Below are positions 1-12,022 of a stretch of 64,000 nt of DNA, one piece after another. Within the stretch, counting starts at the first letter, position 1, and each line of letters opens with the position of its first letter. The position numbers were made by a program, and so were the translations under genes. The notes under the pieces are model-generated. The model was not told where the DNA came from and did not search any database. It saw only the letters and a list, made by a program, of their open reading frames with translations. This DNA comes from Heterobilharzia americana (lineage: Eukaryota; Platyhelminthes; Trematoda; Strigeidida; Schistosomatidae), in assembly GCA_944470555.2 (NCBI GenBank), contig OX104129.1, forward strand, positions 65,713,747-65,777,746, given 5' to 3'.

Positions 1-1800
1 CTCTCAGTGCTTCTGGCGGTATCCCGTCTGGTCCTGCTGCTTTCCTGCATTTCAGTAGCTTTATGGCACTCAGGACTTCCACTTTTGTTGGAGGATTCGT
101 GTTCACTTGTAGTTCTGTGGCTGGACTGCTGGTGGTATTTGTGGACAAAGTGAAGGTGGTGGTCGATTCAAGAGCCTCTTGAAGTGGTCGGTCCATCGTT
201 TCCTTTGTTTCTATTTTTTCGTAGTTAAATTTCCTTCTTCATCTTTTATTGGTTTCACGTGTGTTGATCTCTTCCCTGATAGTAACGTGGTTATTCGATA
301 CAATGTTGTCAGGTCTCTCCTACCTGCAGCCTGTTCTGCTTTACTTGCCAGTATTTCGTAGAAGTGTCTTTTGTCTTTCCGTGCACTCTTCTTCACTTCT
401 TTATCCAGTGTTTTATACATTGTGCTCAGTTCATCTTCTCTTTGAGCGTCCTTGCACTGGTTTATCTTCTGATTCACCATCCTCCTCTCCTCCATCAGCT
501 TCCATGTATCTGTCGAGATCTATTCCTTATCTCCTTTCTTCTTCCTTCCTAATACGGCTGTGCAGGTTTCTTTCCACATCTCTTTGAAAGACTTCCAGTG
601 TTCATCCACACAGGTTTCTTCAGGGATGGTCCTCGATATCTCCCATTTTGTCTTGATGCCTGGCTGCCGTGAAGATCTCCTTTGTAGTTTCATCCTTCAG
701 TTTCCGAGTGTCGCACTTGAACTGCTGTCTATCACCAGCTTCCTTGAAGGCTTTCAACTTGATTTGGAAGGCAGGTTCCTTGCGCTAGATATTGAGTGGT
801 GTGAGCCTACATCTGCTGCTCTTCTTGACCTTGTGTTAAGTAGACTGTGTCCTCATTTTCTTGAGATTGGGATAAAGTCAATTTGATTTTTAGTGTGTCT
901 GGTGTGTGGTAAAATCCATATCGCTTTGTGGATATCCTTGTGCTTGAACACAGTGCCTGACTCCAATCACCAAATCGTTGGATGCACAGAATTCTGCAAA
1001 CAACTCTCCATTCTCGTTCATCACCTCACCGAGTGCTTCCCGATCCATGGTTAGTTCTCTTCCTGTGTTGTCCCCTCCCAGTTTGGCATTCATGTCGCCC
1101 ATTAGAATTTTGACATCGCCAACTGACGTCTTGTCCAGTGTTGATTGAAGTCGTCTGTAGAATTCCTCCTTCTTCTCTTGCTCTGCATTATTTGTAGGTG
1201 CATAGCGTAGCACTGTATGATTGTGATCTTCCTTCCTTTCCAGTTGAATCTCGCTGTTATGATCCTGGAGGAGATTGGTTCCCACCGCATGAGAGCTTTC
1301 GATGCTGTTGGGAACATCATGATAGCCACTCGAAACCTCAGTGTGATCGTGGTTGTCGTCTGTTTGACAACGTCAGAGTAGATTATTGATTCCGCAGTTG
1401 ACAGTTTGGAGAGTCTACTTACACTCCATCTACTTTCGCATATTCCAAGCGCTTCTATGTGATACCTTCTCATCTCGTTTGCAATCTGGGCTGCCTTGCC
1501 AGGTTCAAACATGGTGCGGACGTTCCATGCCTCCACGTTTACTTTCGCTTTCATCGAGAGAGGAGAAGATACATCAGCCAGTCGGCTTCCCGAAGGCTTT
1601 CACCAACTGGTGTCATTTCGCCTCTCCGATTCCAGCGAGGAATAAGTTTGTTATTATTCTTCATATTTTGTTTGTGCTTTGAAGTTTCTTTGGCGGTTAG
1701 ATTTGTTTTACGAGGTAGGGTTGCTAGCTCAATGCCCTAGCTTTCCTCTTTACGGGGGCTTAGGACCGACTAGTAACTAGTGAACTAGTTAACCAGGTGA
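1..1800 (-). mobile_element. RTE-like non-LTR retrotransposon, family A, 5' part
   Basis: Minus strand. The element's 5' end lies near 1,800 (shared 5' sequence with the copies ending near 39,389 and starting near 48,345). An APE-type endonuclease region follows, then the spacer before the reverse transcriptase. The copy runs out of the window on the left, so the RT is not seen. Clade is inferred from the APE plus RT layout and from the short (AAT)n tails of the other copies; the schistosome SR2/SjR2 group is the likely relative. Confidence 0.85.
890..1554 (-). pseudogene. APE-type endonuclease domain of family-A element, frameshifted
   Basis: Two overlapping minus-strand frames make up one endonuclease. 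The first (1102-1554) begins with the family start WNVRTMFEPGKAAQIANEM and ESRW. The second (890-1285) carries APTNNAEQEKKEEFY and the metal-site strand LMGDMNAKLG. The frame changes near 1,195, so the copy cannot make an intact protein. In intact elements this enzyme nicks target DNA for reverse transcription. Confidence 0.85.
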
Positions 1801-3479
1801 GGTTACAAACCATGGATGGCAGCACTATATGAGGCTAGCTGATCAACTAAGTGACCAACTGATTATCTCAATCCTTTCCAGCTTCTTTGAACCAGGAGAG
1901 CAAGCGATCATATAAAACCTAAAACTTGTCGTCTTAGGACAGGTGAACAACCCAAGGATCCATTGTTCGCTACCACTACGATATGAAGTTTCAGTTTTGA
2001 GAATAAACACCTGGATCTAATGGGTCAGACTTTACAAGAGGCCCACAGGTGTTCCGTAATGCAAGGAATTTTGACAGCAGAAAATAAATAGTGTACGCGA
2101 ACTTGTAAAAAAGTCTAATGATGCACATCAAGGTCGATATAAAAGCGCCTCATTAGAGCTGTTTCAAGGTCACTAGTGTGAGCGTGATTTTATTCCTAGT
2201 GTTTATTTTGAAGTTTTCTCCAAAACAAAACATATAACTGGCTATTTATTTAAATAGTTTGTTATTTTTTAAGCTATTACGCCTCTGAACTTGAACTGAA
2301 TAAAACGAACTAGAATAAATGCAGGTTATATGTGCTCATGCATATGATTTACTGTTCTTTTACCATTCTTTATGATCCCTTCACTAAATTCCCTTGTATT
2401 TGGCATTAATACGTGATCTGTGCTGCAATGGGCATAAAATTAAGGGTCTAGGAGGGCAAGGACCAACCAGCGTTTACTTTGGGCACATTTTCGAAGTTGT
2501 AGGTTATTCCTTCACACAGTCATTAGGGTGCACTTGAAGGTGAGCAATATGTTCTTAAAAAAACCTAATGCTTTCCTCAAAAGGTGTAAAAGTTCCCAAG
2601 GGCTTACAGAGTTTCTGAAATTGTCAAAAGTCCCTAATTCCCCTAATTTGGAAAATCAAATATTAGCAATGCGCCCAATGGTTACAAGAAATTACGTTTC
2701 CCCTATTTATAATTCAGCGTCCCGGACTTTTATTCGATGGCACTTCTCTTAAATAGGATGCATTTCAATACTTAAAAACAGTTACAATGTAAGTTGTAAC
2801 AAAATAAGGGAGGACTTGTGGGGTCCCTCAAAAGTTCTGAATCATGCCTTAGGTTTGTTTGGGATGATGCCTGAAGTTTTTTACCTTAATACTATCCAGG
2901 GAAACTTCGAATTTAGATGCTAGTCCTACCGAACAATGGCAACAGAGTAACTGGTTAAATTGTGGGGTCCGAATTGATTTTTGTACTGAAGAAACGTATG
3001 TAAACTGTAAGTAAACTACTGTATTGTGTCCTTCTCTTACTAATTTCCTCTTCTTGTTAGACCTTCAGATATTTTGACTTGAGAACTAACTTTTTCTCAC
3101 ATATGCCATGGTTTAACGGTCGTATGGGCTTGACCTAACCGTATATGTTATTGGTAGAGTCCAACTTGTTTTCAGATGATGTATTTATAATAAATGAACC
3201 TGAAAAGCAAGCAAGGCCGGGAATTGAAATGCTTTTGTAATAGTTCAGGATATTTTGGGAATTCCCTCGCAAAGATAGTACCGAGTACGAAATTCTGTCA
3301 TTCATTGACAGTATCTAGCTATCGACTTATTTTCACAAAGCAGTCATCCTACCTGTTCCGATTGATTGTTACTAGCTTTGTTACTTTGTCTAATATCCAT
3401 CAAATGAGAATCGAATTAGTGGTAGGGGTAGCGATATGGAAAGAAATTATAAATAAAGGTAAGGACTGTGGGAAGAAAG
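1801..3479. other. Intergenic stretch without recognisable gene
   Basis: No conserved coding signal seen. TATAAAAG at 2138-2145 is followed about 30 bp later by a possible start region, so a promoter or a retroelement terminal repeat is possible, but nothing downstream supports it. A 74-codon frame at 2528-2752 has no family resemblance and is probably chance. Confidence 0.4.
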
Positions 3480-5900
3480 CAAAATAAGCGTAAAATTCGC
3501 AGTAGCAGTCAAGGAACAAGTGGATAGAAAAAGACTGATGTAAAAGTTGACAAAGTTGTGCGAGATGATAGAAAATTTAAGAACAAAGACTAGTGAGGTT
3601 ATTCAGGCTTTATAAAACATCAAGAAGTGAATATATCTGCACCATTGGGACCAATTTTCTGCCATTCCACAAAGAGCCCCCAACCATTGATTCTTTCCGT
3701 CTCGGAGACCCCAGCCAGGTATTCTACACCTCCCTACATGACTAAGACCAGCAGTTAGGAATTTTATGCACTGGTGCCACCTCTGAATATGGCCACCCTA
3801 ACCCTTCTTCGAACCTAATCCAGCTTCTGCTAGCATTACACGTCGAGGTGGGTGATGGATCAGGATACGCAACATATCCAAGCTACCTCAGTCTTTAAAG
3901 GTTCAAAACCTCATCAATCGACTTGACTACCTCGCCTAGTACCCTTCACCTAACCTTGACATTCCCTACACGGTGGCCCCACCATACTTGAGCAGTGCTC
4001 CGTCGACACCCATGCATAAAAATCTAGTCTCTTCAGATCTACTTTTTTTCGGACGTATCTAGCAGCTCCATAACAGGAAAGAATGGAATGCAGCACAGCA
4101 TACTCTCCCTTCAACAAATGGTCAGATATTTCATCGGCGCCAGCAGAGACGCAAGTTAGAAAATGCTGAGTGGGCCTTCTGTATCCGAGATGAGATTTCA
4201 TCAGCAACTGTCCCATTTAAGGTGATGCAACTCCCCAAGGAGATGAACTGATGGAGACATTCAGCCACTTTACTCCCTATCCTCCTTGAATCCGTACTAT
4301 TTGTTCTCATATCCCAACTAAGCACACATGAGATTCACTACTATCTGTTTTCTGTGACCAGTAAGGCGCAGATATACGATCCTGAACTAGCTCGTGTTCG
4401 TAGTCCAAACAGGTTCTCCAGAAAAAATGGCAATCCTCCAACGATACGTTATAGCAATGTGATCTATCTGCATCCGTCTTGGGTTTGAAGTCGTTGGACG
4501 CAGTGTGAGACAGTCTCTCCTTATGCATTAAGTTAGTGCTGGCCAGAAGCAAATGGTTGTCGGACAAAGTTGCAACAAACGATCTCCGTTGTCCGTTCAT
4601 TGGCATAGAGTTCCGTAAATATCCCCATGATGCCTCTCAGATTGGTTCAGCTTTCCTACTTCAGCGTTATAGTCACTTGCCACTATGACTACATCTGGAC
4701 GGTTCGCTTCCTGCAGCAGAATCAGCCCATAGAATTCATTTTTTGCATCACCCGAACTAGTCGGTGGGTGCTTAAGTGGAGATTACGAATAGGCATACGT
4801 TGATCTCACGTTCGTTTCTAGTTCTTAAAAATCAATTCAGTCGAATAGCACATAGACGGCTGTTGACTAGTATCCAGTCGAGAAGTGAACTTTCTGTTCT
4901 ATAGCTCAATGGTATCCCTACACCAGCGAGTCCACAAGGGCTAGCTACCTAGGTCTGCGGATACTTATGTGATTTTTGAAGTTTCACCACTGACCATTTG
5001 AGGTCAGTTGGATAAAAACATTTGGGTCCTGTATACATGTCTCGGAGATACAGCATGCATCTATGACTCGAGATTCCAGAGTTCTGGCGAGCGATGCTTG
5101 CTGTCCGATTTGGCGGACTTTGGACGTTGAAAGCTCCAACATGAAATCGATGGTGGGTCCTTAAGAGACTAAGAATAAGGTTTTGATGGCTTTAATTTTT
5201 GTTATTGGTCACAAAGTGGGAGATTAAACACTTAATATTAGTACCAGGAAGTGAGACCGAAGAGGGAGGTAGAGTTGAGGCGGATAAGTTATGTTTGGTT
5301 GTGTCTTGTGTATAACTGGAAGCGTGTAGGTGGTTGACACTTTCCTGCTGCCCACACCGTGGAAGGCTATTTCTTCTCAAGGTATTTTAACGGGAAAAAG
5401 ACCTATGTAAACTGTAAGTCCATAGGATATTTGCTTGAGGCCTATTACGCACAGTCTTTTGTGGGTTGTTATTTCGAAGTTTTGTTGTTCTTATTCTGCA
5501 TAGAGAGAACTCATACTTCCGGCACCGGAGGACTGTGTGGCAGGGGGGAGTATACTACTTTCGGGGCTGACCTTTTCTAACCCTCTTTCCCATGAAGGTG
5601 GCATCAACGTGACACTGCTGGTCATCCAAGGGAAACATTTTACTGCCGTCACACCCCATCCAGCTAGCAGTGGTGCTACTTCGCCCTCGAACACCCATCA
5701 TAGTGTAGCAGTTTACACTAACTGGTTTCCATCTTACCACAAAGAGACGTTTTTGGCATGGTAGGATCTCAAGGGAACAAGCGTTATAGGTAGTGTAGCT
5801 CATTGGGTCATTTTGATATATAAGCCGGACCACCACAAAAAGGTAGGAGCCGTCGGGCGGTCCATAGATCCTGAAATTTACTGTAATCTATAAAGTGTTC
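3480..5900 (-). mobile_element. RTE-like retrotransposon, family B, internally deleted
   Basis: Minus strand. From right to left: 5' UTR (5,170-5,900, shared with 10,200-10,890 and 27,850-28,080), start of an APE endonuclease (QASLARTLESR near 5,080), the DVVIVASDYNAQ metal-site strand near 4,680 (intact form GDxN), then an abrupt junction near 4,325 to the RT C-terminal part (GSCITLNGTVADEISSRI), and the 3' UTR from about 3,700. Most of the reverse transcriptase is missing. Multiple stops and frameshifts; dead copy. Confidence 0.8.
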
Positions 5901-7860
5901 ATGGTATCCCCGCATTTCTCTTTGTTCACAGTGATTATGTGTTAATGTTTTTATAGCCTAGGGATAACTGACTCATCGTTTTTTCTGAGTTAACTCAAAA
6001 TGTCACCATGTTTTTAAGTCAAGATGTCATTGGCATTACCTACTATTCATGTATTTGTAGCGGTACTCGGATAGTTTTTTCATCCCACTCATCATAGGTA
6101 ACAAATCTATCTTCACGCAGATGTTATCAAAATCATTTTGTGTCCATTTTACTAATTTTAATACAACAATTCTATATCTTAGGCTGCGAAATGATGCTTC
6201 TAAACGCCATATCAAGGTTAACATGCGGGAAATCGACTTATTGGTCTGGATTTGTAAGTGATTTCACTTCCATGTTTTGAGTCATCGACGTACAAAGCAC
6301 GTACCGACTTATGAAAATTGATCACCAGCTTAGTGCCGTCAGCACAGTCTATGTGCTATCACAGAACTAAAAACGAGTAGGCCACCATAGGACTTTTAAT
6401 GAAGCATGTTTTCACTATTCACAACTGTGTAAAAAGAGTTAGCGAGCAGTGAAATAATGGCATTGTAGTAAACAGAAAAGGAAACGAATAAATGAAAGTT
6501 AGTAAAGGTATCGAAATCTTCGGAATATTCAGAATATTCGGAATCTTCGAAATATTCAGTGGTTGAAGCTACTTCGGTGAGATAAGTTTTCAGCCGTATT
6601 AGCAAAAGTCTACACACTTTGACTCGTAATATCTCGACGACCTCAATCACATGGTCTACACTGCTTAAACTAGTAATCAAGTGACTCCATGAATTAATGT
6701 TATAGCTTCACCTTTTGAATTGATCTGAATACCTTTAATTTTTCCTACTTTGATCTTACTTCAACATCTTTCGAAATAGAAACATTTGTGATCAGACTTG
6801 TTGTCTTTTGATGTTCCTTACTTTGAAAAGCCATTTTTCATAGTGATAGACAAAGACGAAGCATACTGTTGTGTACTTCAGTGCCCTTCTGAAGTGAAGT
6901 TAAATGTATTACAATGTTTATTAACGGTCCAAGTTTGGAAAGGCTAGCCAAACTCTTTCCTATTTGTCCCAAAATTTCATGAACAACCAACTGATTAGAA
7001 ACAATACAATTTTTTGGATAAGTGAGCCGATCAATACGCTCAATCAACTTTTCTCCTATTCTTAAACTAGGGGTTGATATGAGTCTCTCACACAGTATAA
7101 CCTTGCACTTGACTTGGGTAGAATTAGGTTGAAAAAATGTCCTAGGATATCTAAGCTAGGAAAACACTAGTTCTTGAAACCTTTTTTAATCTGCAAGAAG
7201 TATAAAAGTATGAGCTTCATGCATGGCATATGGATGGTAGATGAAGTATGTAGGTTTCAACTGTAGGAGGTGTCTTAGAATCAGTCACAATGGTATAAAT
7301 AGATCCTCATCGTAGTCGTAATATCGCTTACCCCTATTTCCTCTACCGATTTTTCTCTGTCCCACAGCTTTCTATGACTTTTAGCATTATCTTGCGATTT
7401 TCTAATATTTCGTCTATTTATTCTTTACCTAGCCGTGTTGAGGTGAGGTGTTTACAACTTCTTGTCTTGTAGACAGTAGTCACCAACTGGCTAGGCGTGA
7501 TTTGGCTAGCCCATTTCTTGATATACAACTTAAAGATTTTCCTTTTCCTATCAATAGATCTATATCACTACAAACCACCTTTAGGGCTATCAGAAGAGTG
7601 GCATCAATAAAAAAAAATTAAATTGGAGTCAGAAAGCTATATCCAACCCAACTTTTGTTTAGAATAATGACGTTACTTTTTTGTGAATCCTCATATTAAG
7701 CAAGGTAGTTTTTTATAGTAAGTATATTTTCCTCTTTTTTTCTCTCTCTCTTTGTATGTGAACTTTCTACAAATTTTATGATACCTGAATTAAGCCTACA
7801 TCTACGCATAGAAGTTTAATTAATTGATGATTAACCTAATCTTTTTGTGAACAAATCATG
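5901..7860. other. Upstream region of the bHLH-PAS gene, no gene seen
   Basis: AT-rich, mostly repeat-free compared with the rest of the window. It contains a short degenerate tandem of about nine-base units around TTCGGAATA at 6,519-6,562 and the TATA-like site at 7,294. No supported coding sequence. Confidence 0.4.
7294..7302 (+). promoter_or_regulatory. TATA-like site upstream of the bHLH-PAS gene
   Basis: TATAAATAG fits the TATA-box consensus. It lies about 600 bp before the start codon in a stretch free of recognisable repeats. Promoter function is inferred only; AT-rich DNA gives such matches by chance. Confidence 0.25.
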
Positions 7861-7861
7861 C

Positions 7862-7871
7862 TTATTTTTAG
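7862..7871 (+). promoter_or_regulatory. Candidate splice (possibly spliced-leader) acceptor before the start codon
   Basis: A T-rich tract ending tttttag stands 24 bp before the ATG at 7896. It could be the 3' end of a 5' UTR intron or the acceptor for the flatworm spliced leader, which schistosomes add to some mRNAs. Sequence alone cannot separate the two. Confidence 0.35.
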
Positions 7872-7895
7872 AATTGAAATCCATAGCCTCACACC

Positions 7896-7945
7896 ATGGA
7901 TAAAGGCCAGATATCTCGCAAACAGAACAAGGAAAAATTGCAGAA
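7896..7945 (+). CDS. bHLH-PAS gene, coding exon 1 (start codon)
   Basis: ATG at 7896 lies in a good context (caccATGG). An in-frame TAG at 7884-7886 rules out a longer reading frame. The exon encodes 16 residues, rich in Lys and Gln, plus two bases (aa) and ends at donor gtaaga (7946). The two bases join the single first base of exon 2 to give Lys17, directly before the basic region. The exon is far too short for ORF scanning; I chose it because phase, start context and basic composition all fit. Confidence 0.72.
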
Positions 7946-10900
7946 GTAAGACCTTTTATGATATCCTTTTGCTGTCATTTCACGAAATTTAAACGTTGCA
8001 AAATCAAGGGATTAAATAGAAATATGTTTATGTTTAGGCTTGGTACCTATTCCAATCCACTTCGTAAGAGGAACTATTTAAGTTATGCATTAACAATACA
8101 GCCATATATTTCATTATCAAGTTGGACATCCATCTGTTTACTAAGCAGTTATACAACCTGTTAGTCCATTTGCTTATTTAACAGCTATATGTTCGAAATA
8201 AAACGATCCATCTGAATAAAGGATACTGCATAGTTATCATGCTTTCTGTAACAGTGTTGTAACCTATGCTTAATCTCTGCAGTACTTCAAACTCAGACTG
8301 TCGTTATATATATTTTTGTTTTAGTGAAAAAGAGTTTTGAGGAAATTGTATAGTTTTTTCAGTTTTATAAAACCTAGTTTTCTGTAATTAAAGGGCTCAT
8401 ATACTTTGAGAAGTGGTCGGAATGTATGATGTCTTCGATTTACTTATGTATATAACAGACTTCATACATGTGAACCGAGAAATGCCTCATAAAAATTAAA
8501 GTAACAGCACAATGAAAATAAAAAGAATGTAAAGTCAGTACGTATATGCAAGTTTGTGCACTATAAATGAACTGCACCTATTGCATGATGGTCAATGATT
8601 GACCTACTTAAGGACTGATCTACCCCTTAGAGGTCATCTAGTTAACTTAGAGTATGCAGACGATGTTGTCCTCCTGGGTAAAGACTCTGATAAGACTCAG
8701 GGTCTTATGAACTCATTAAGCGGAAGTCTGAATATTTACTATGCGTTTCGCATCTGCCATTTGTAAGATGATACCTCAGGACTGATCTGCTGCAAGTACT
8801 CCCAGCTTAATGATAGAGAGTGAAGTGGTGCAGTATGTTGACCACTTCATTTTGGGGAGTTGCATCAGCCCGAAAGGACTGGTCTCTGATAAATCTCAGA
8901 TAGAATACAGAAGGCCCGTTTGGCACTTCCCAAACTGCGTCATCTGTGGCGCCGATTGGCAAGATATAACTATCTGTCAAAGGACGAGTCTACTCCTCTG
9001 CAGTTCGTTCTGTCCTGTTATACGGCTGAGACTACCGTTAAATGTAGAAGACATAAAGCGGTTACATGGTTCTAATCATAGAAGTCTTCGTACCATTGCT
9101 CGCATTTGATGAAATCACCGTGTAAGCAATGTTGAGGCCAAGTAAACTGTATTAGGCAAGACTAGCAAGTCGATTGATGAGGTTGTAGACCTTAGGAGAC
9201 TAAGATGACTTGGATATGTTTTAGGCGTGGTGAACACCGCCTACCTCGACGTGCAATGCTAAGGGAGGTTGGATTATGTTGAAGGAAGACTCAGGGCGGT
9301 TAGACCAAGACATGGCACCAGTCAATGAAGTCTCTTAGTGTTGGTCTCAGTAGTGTAGAGAGATGTAGGCAGCCTGTCTGGAATCATTAGTTGAAAACTC
9401 TCAGTGAGATGGCTGAAAATCAGTGACAATAGTGCAGTTATATTCACTCCTTGACGTCTTCTAAAGCTTGAATATTCACACTAACCTTTATCTTCAAACT
9501 GTTTATTCTCTCACAAAACTCTGTTTACTTTGATAACATTCCTCTTCTATCCACCTGTTCTTTGTGTACTACTGGGAAGTGTGGTAAGTTGAGCCGATGC
9601 ATTTGTGTGAGAGGTTCTACGTTGATTTTGTCAGTCAATTAGTTACCGACTTGCCTGTCTTGCCTAATATTCTTCGCAAGATTGGTCACACGGTAGTCGT
9701 GACCTGAATACTTTGAAGGTCAAGCCTCTGACTTCTGAACTGACTGACCGAGGTACGAATCATCGATAGGACATCGTTTTCTTATGGTCGCAGATACCCC
9801 TTGCTGATGAGTGCCAACAGTCTATCTATATCAATCACTGAGTTGACGTCGGTGGACGCCACGCCATACAATATCTCATGTCTGGCCAGTGAGGGATGAT
9901 TGTTTGAGTACAGTTGTAGCTGGCGATCGGCTAGGATTCCGAAAGTGCCTTTCTGCTTGACTTAACCTACTCACTTGTGCATTAAAATCACCATTCCAGA
10001 GACTCAAAGGGTAAATATTTTTCAGATTCCCCATATTGATTGGGTGAGGTTAAGTAAACAACCGCACTCAGGTCCCGTATGCATGTCTCACAAAGATAAC
10101 ATACATCAAAGGCCTGAGATGCCAGAGGTTTTGCTAGCGAATCTTGTTGGCCGACTTGAGAGGGAGTGTAAACATTGAGAGCTTCAATGTGTAATTTAAA
10201 GCGCGGTTTCAGGAGGCTAATGATTCTGTTCTGTGAACTTGAATCATTGTCAAGAGCTAGAAGAAATTTAAAATGACATAAGAATATCGACTGAGAGAAG
10301 CGTGAAAAAGTTTGAAGATAAGCATATAAAAGGTTGATAATGATTCGAGGGAACTTGAATGCTGACAAAGTTGTGATATGGTTGATATTTCCCGTCTGCC
10401 CACAGTGTGGGAGGTTTTTCTTCCATAGGCACCTGCAAAAGAAGGATTAGTGATAGTAGAACTTGACCACAGAGCCCAGAGAACATCTGCTTGGGACCTG
10501 TCACATGGTCTTTTTATAAGTTTGAGATCCATCTAAAAATTCATACCGCTGCCACTGATATATTGTAGGACAGAAGATAATGCGGAATTTTTTCTGACCG
10601 ACCTTTCCTAGTTGCTGCTTTCCCTGGGAAAGGCAGTATTGCACTGCTGATCATCCGTGGAAAACACCTTATTGTTGTCACACCCCGTCCAGCCAGCAGT
10701 TACGACTTCGCCTTCGGACCCACATAGTAGACAAGTATATTACACTATAATGGTAACTGCTTTTCGTCCTACCAATATCCAACAGACTTTGGTAGTATGG
10801 TAGGACATGAAGGAGCAGGCATTCCAGCCAGTGTAGCTCGTTGGGTCATTGTAGTAGGAAAGCTTGACCTCCATGTCAACGCGGCAGGTATCGGTTGGGT

Positions 10901-11979
10901 TTCTTATTCATTATTATTACAGAATACAAGTTGGATCGATACATTTTTATATTGCATTCTACAAGATTCCTGATCTAACCGTTTAATTGTTGGTTACAAT
11001 GTGGAAAATAAGACACCTATAAGCTGGCTAAACGGTAATTGGAAGATCTCATTCAACCAATAACTCTGTTTCATCTATCCGTCACCTAGATGCATTCTGA
11101 ATACGGCAGTGATATTGCTGCGTCAACTATTACTGAATCTGAAAAATACTGTTTGAAGCTTAAAACACGAACAGAAAAGCAAGACAAGATATCTCGATTT
11201 CCGAATTCAATGAGGAAAGTGGTCCGGGATTACCAATTATACCAAATAAATTACTACCGAGGCTGTAGAAACCAAGTTTAGTTCTATCACATTGGTATTG
11301 GTCACCAACTACTCTAGTTCCTAAGAAAGAAGGAGGGGTCCATGTTTGCTAGTCCACCTGCTCACATCAGTTTCTAAGATCATAATAATCCGAAGACTAT
11401 CTGAAACTCAACAACAGCAAATTCGAAAAGCCAAGCAGGTTTTAAGCTTGAATGAAGGTGTATTAGTCAGATTTTAGTCCTTTATCAGATTCTGAATCAT
11501 AGACATGCTTACCAGGCTCTTGAAGTGATTTAGCAGTTCGAATATGGTTCAACTGCCAAGTGAGCATAAAATATTTTAACAAGGGTTCTCCTCGACCTCA
11601 TGAAGCTGTGCAACAGTTAAGGGAGATTTGTCTGAGTTAATGACAGTGAATTTTATCCACCAAGTGTCGGGTGATAGGTTCTTGGAACCAACCAAGAACC
11701 TATCACCCAACAAATATGCAGAAGGAAATGGAGGTGGATTGGGCATACACTGAGAAGGCCGACTGGGGACATCACGCGTCAGGCCAGGCCCTCGAGTGGA
11801 ATCCCCATGGGAAGCGACGAGTTGGGCGTCCGAGGTGAGGGTGACATGGAGGAGATTGTGCGAGGAGGAAATGAGAGCTTATGGGCTGTCGTGGAGCCAG
11901 GTTGAAAAGATTTCCGAGAACAGAGTTGACTGGAGACGTGCTAGTGAAGCCCTATGTTCCATTAGGAACCCAAGGGACT

Positions 11980-12022
<43 letters not shown>

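Noticed and set aside
1500..1560. A host endonuclease gene (craniofacial development protein 2-like)
   Set aside because: Such names come from the APE domain of RTE elements; here it sits in a frameshifted element with its own 5' end.
6396..6680. Minus frame with a SEYSEYSED repeat as a protein gene
   Set aside because: The repeat comes from a short DNA tandem; nothing else supports a gene.
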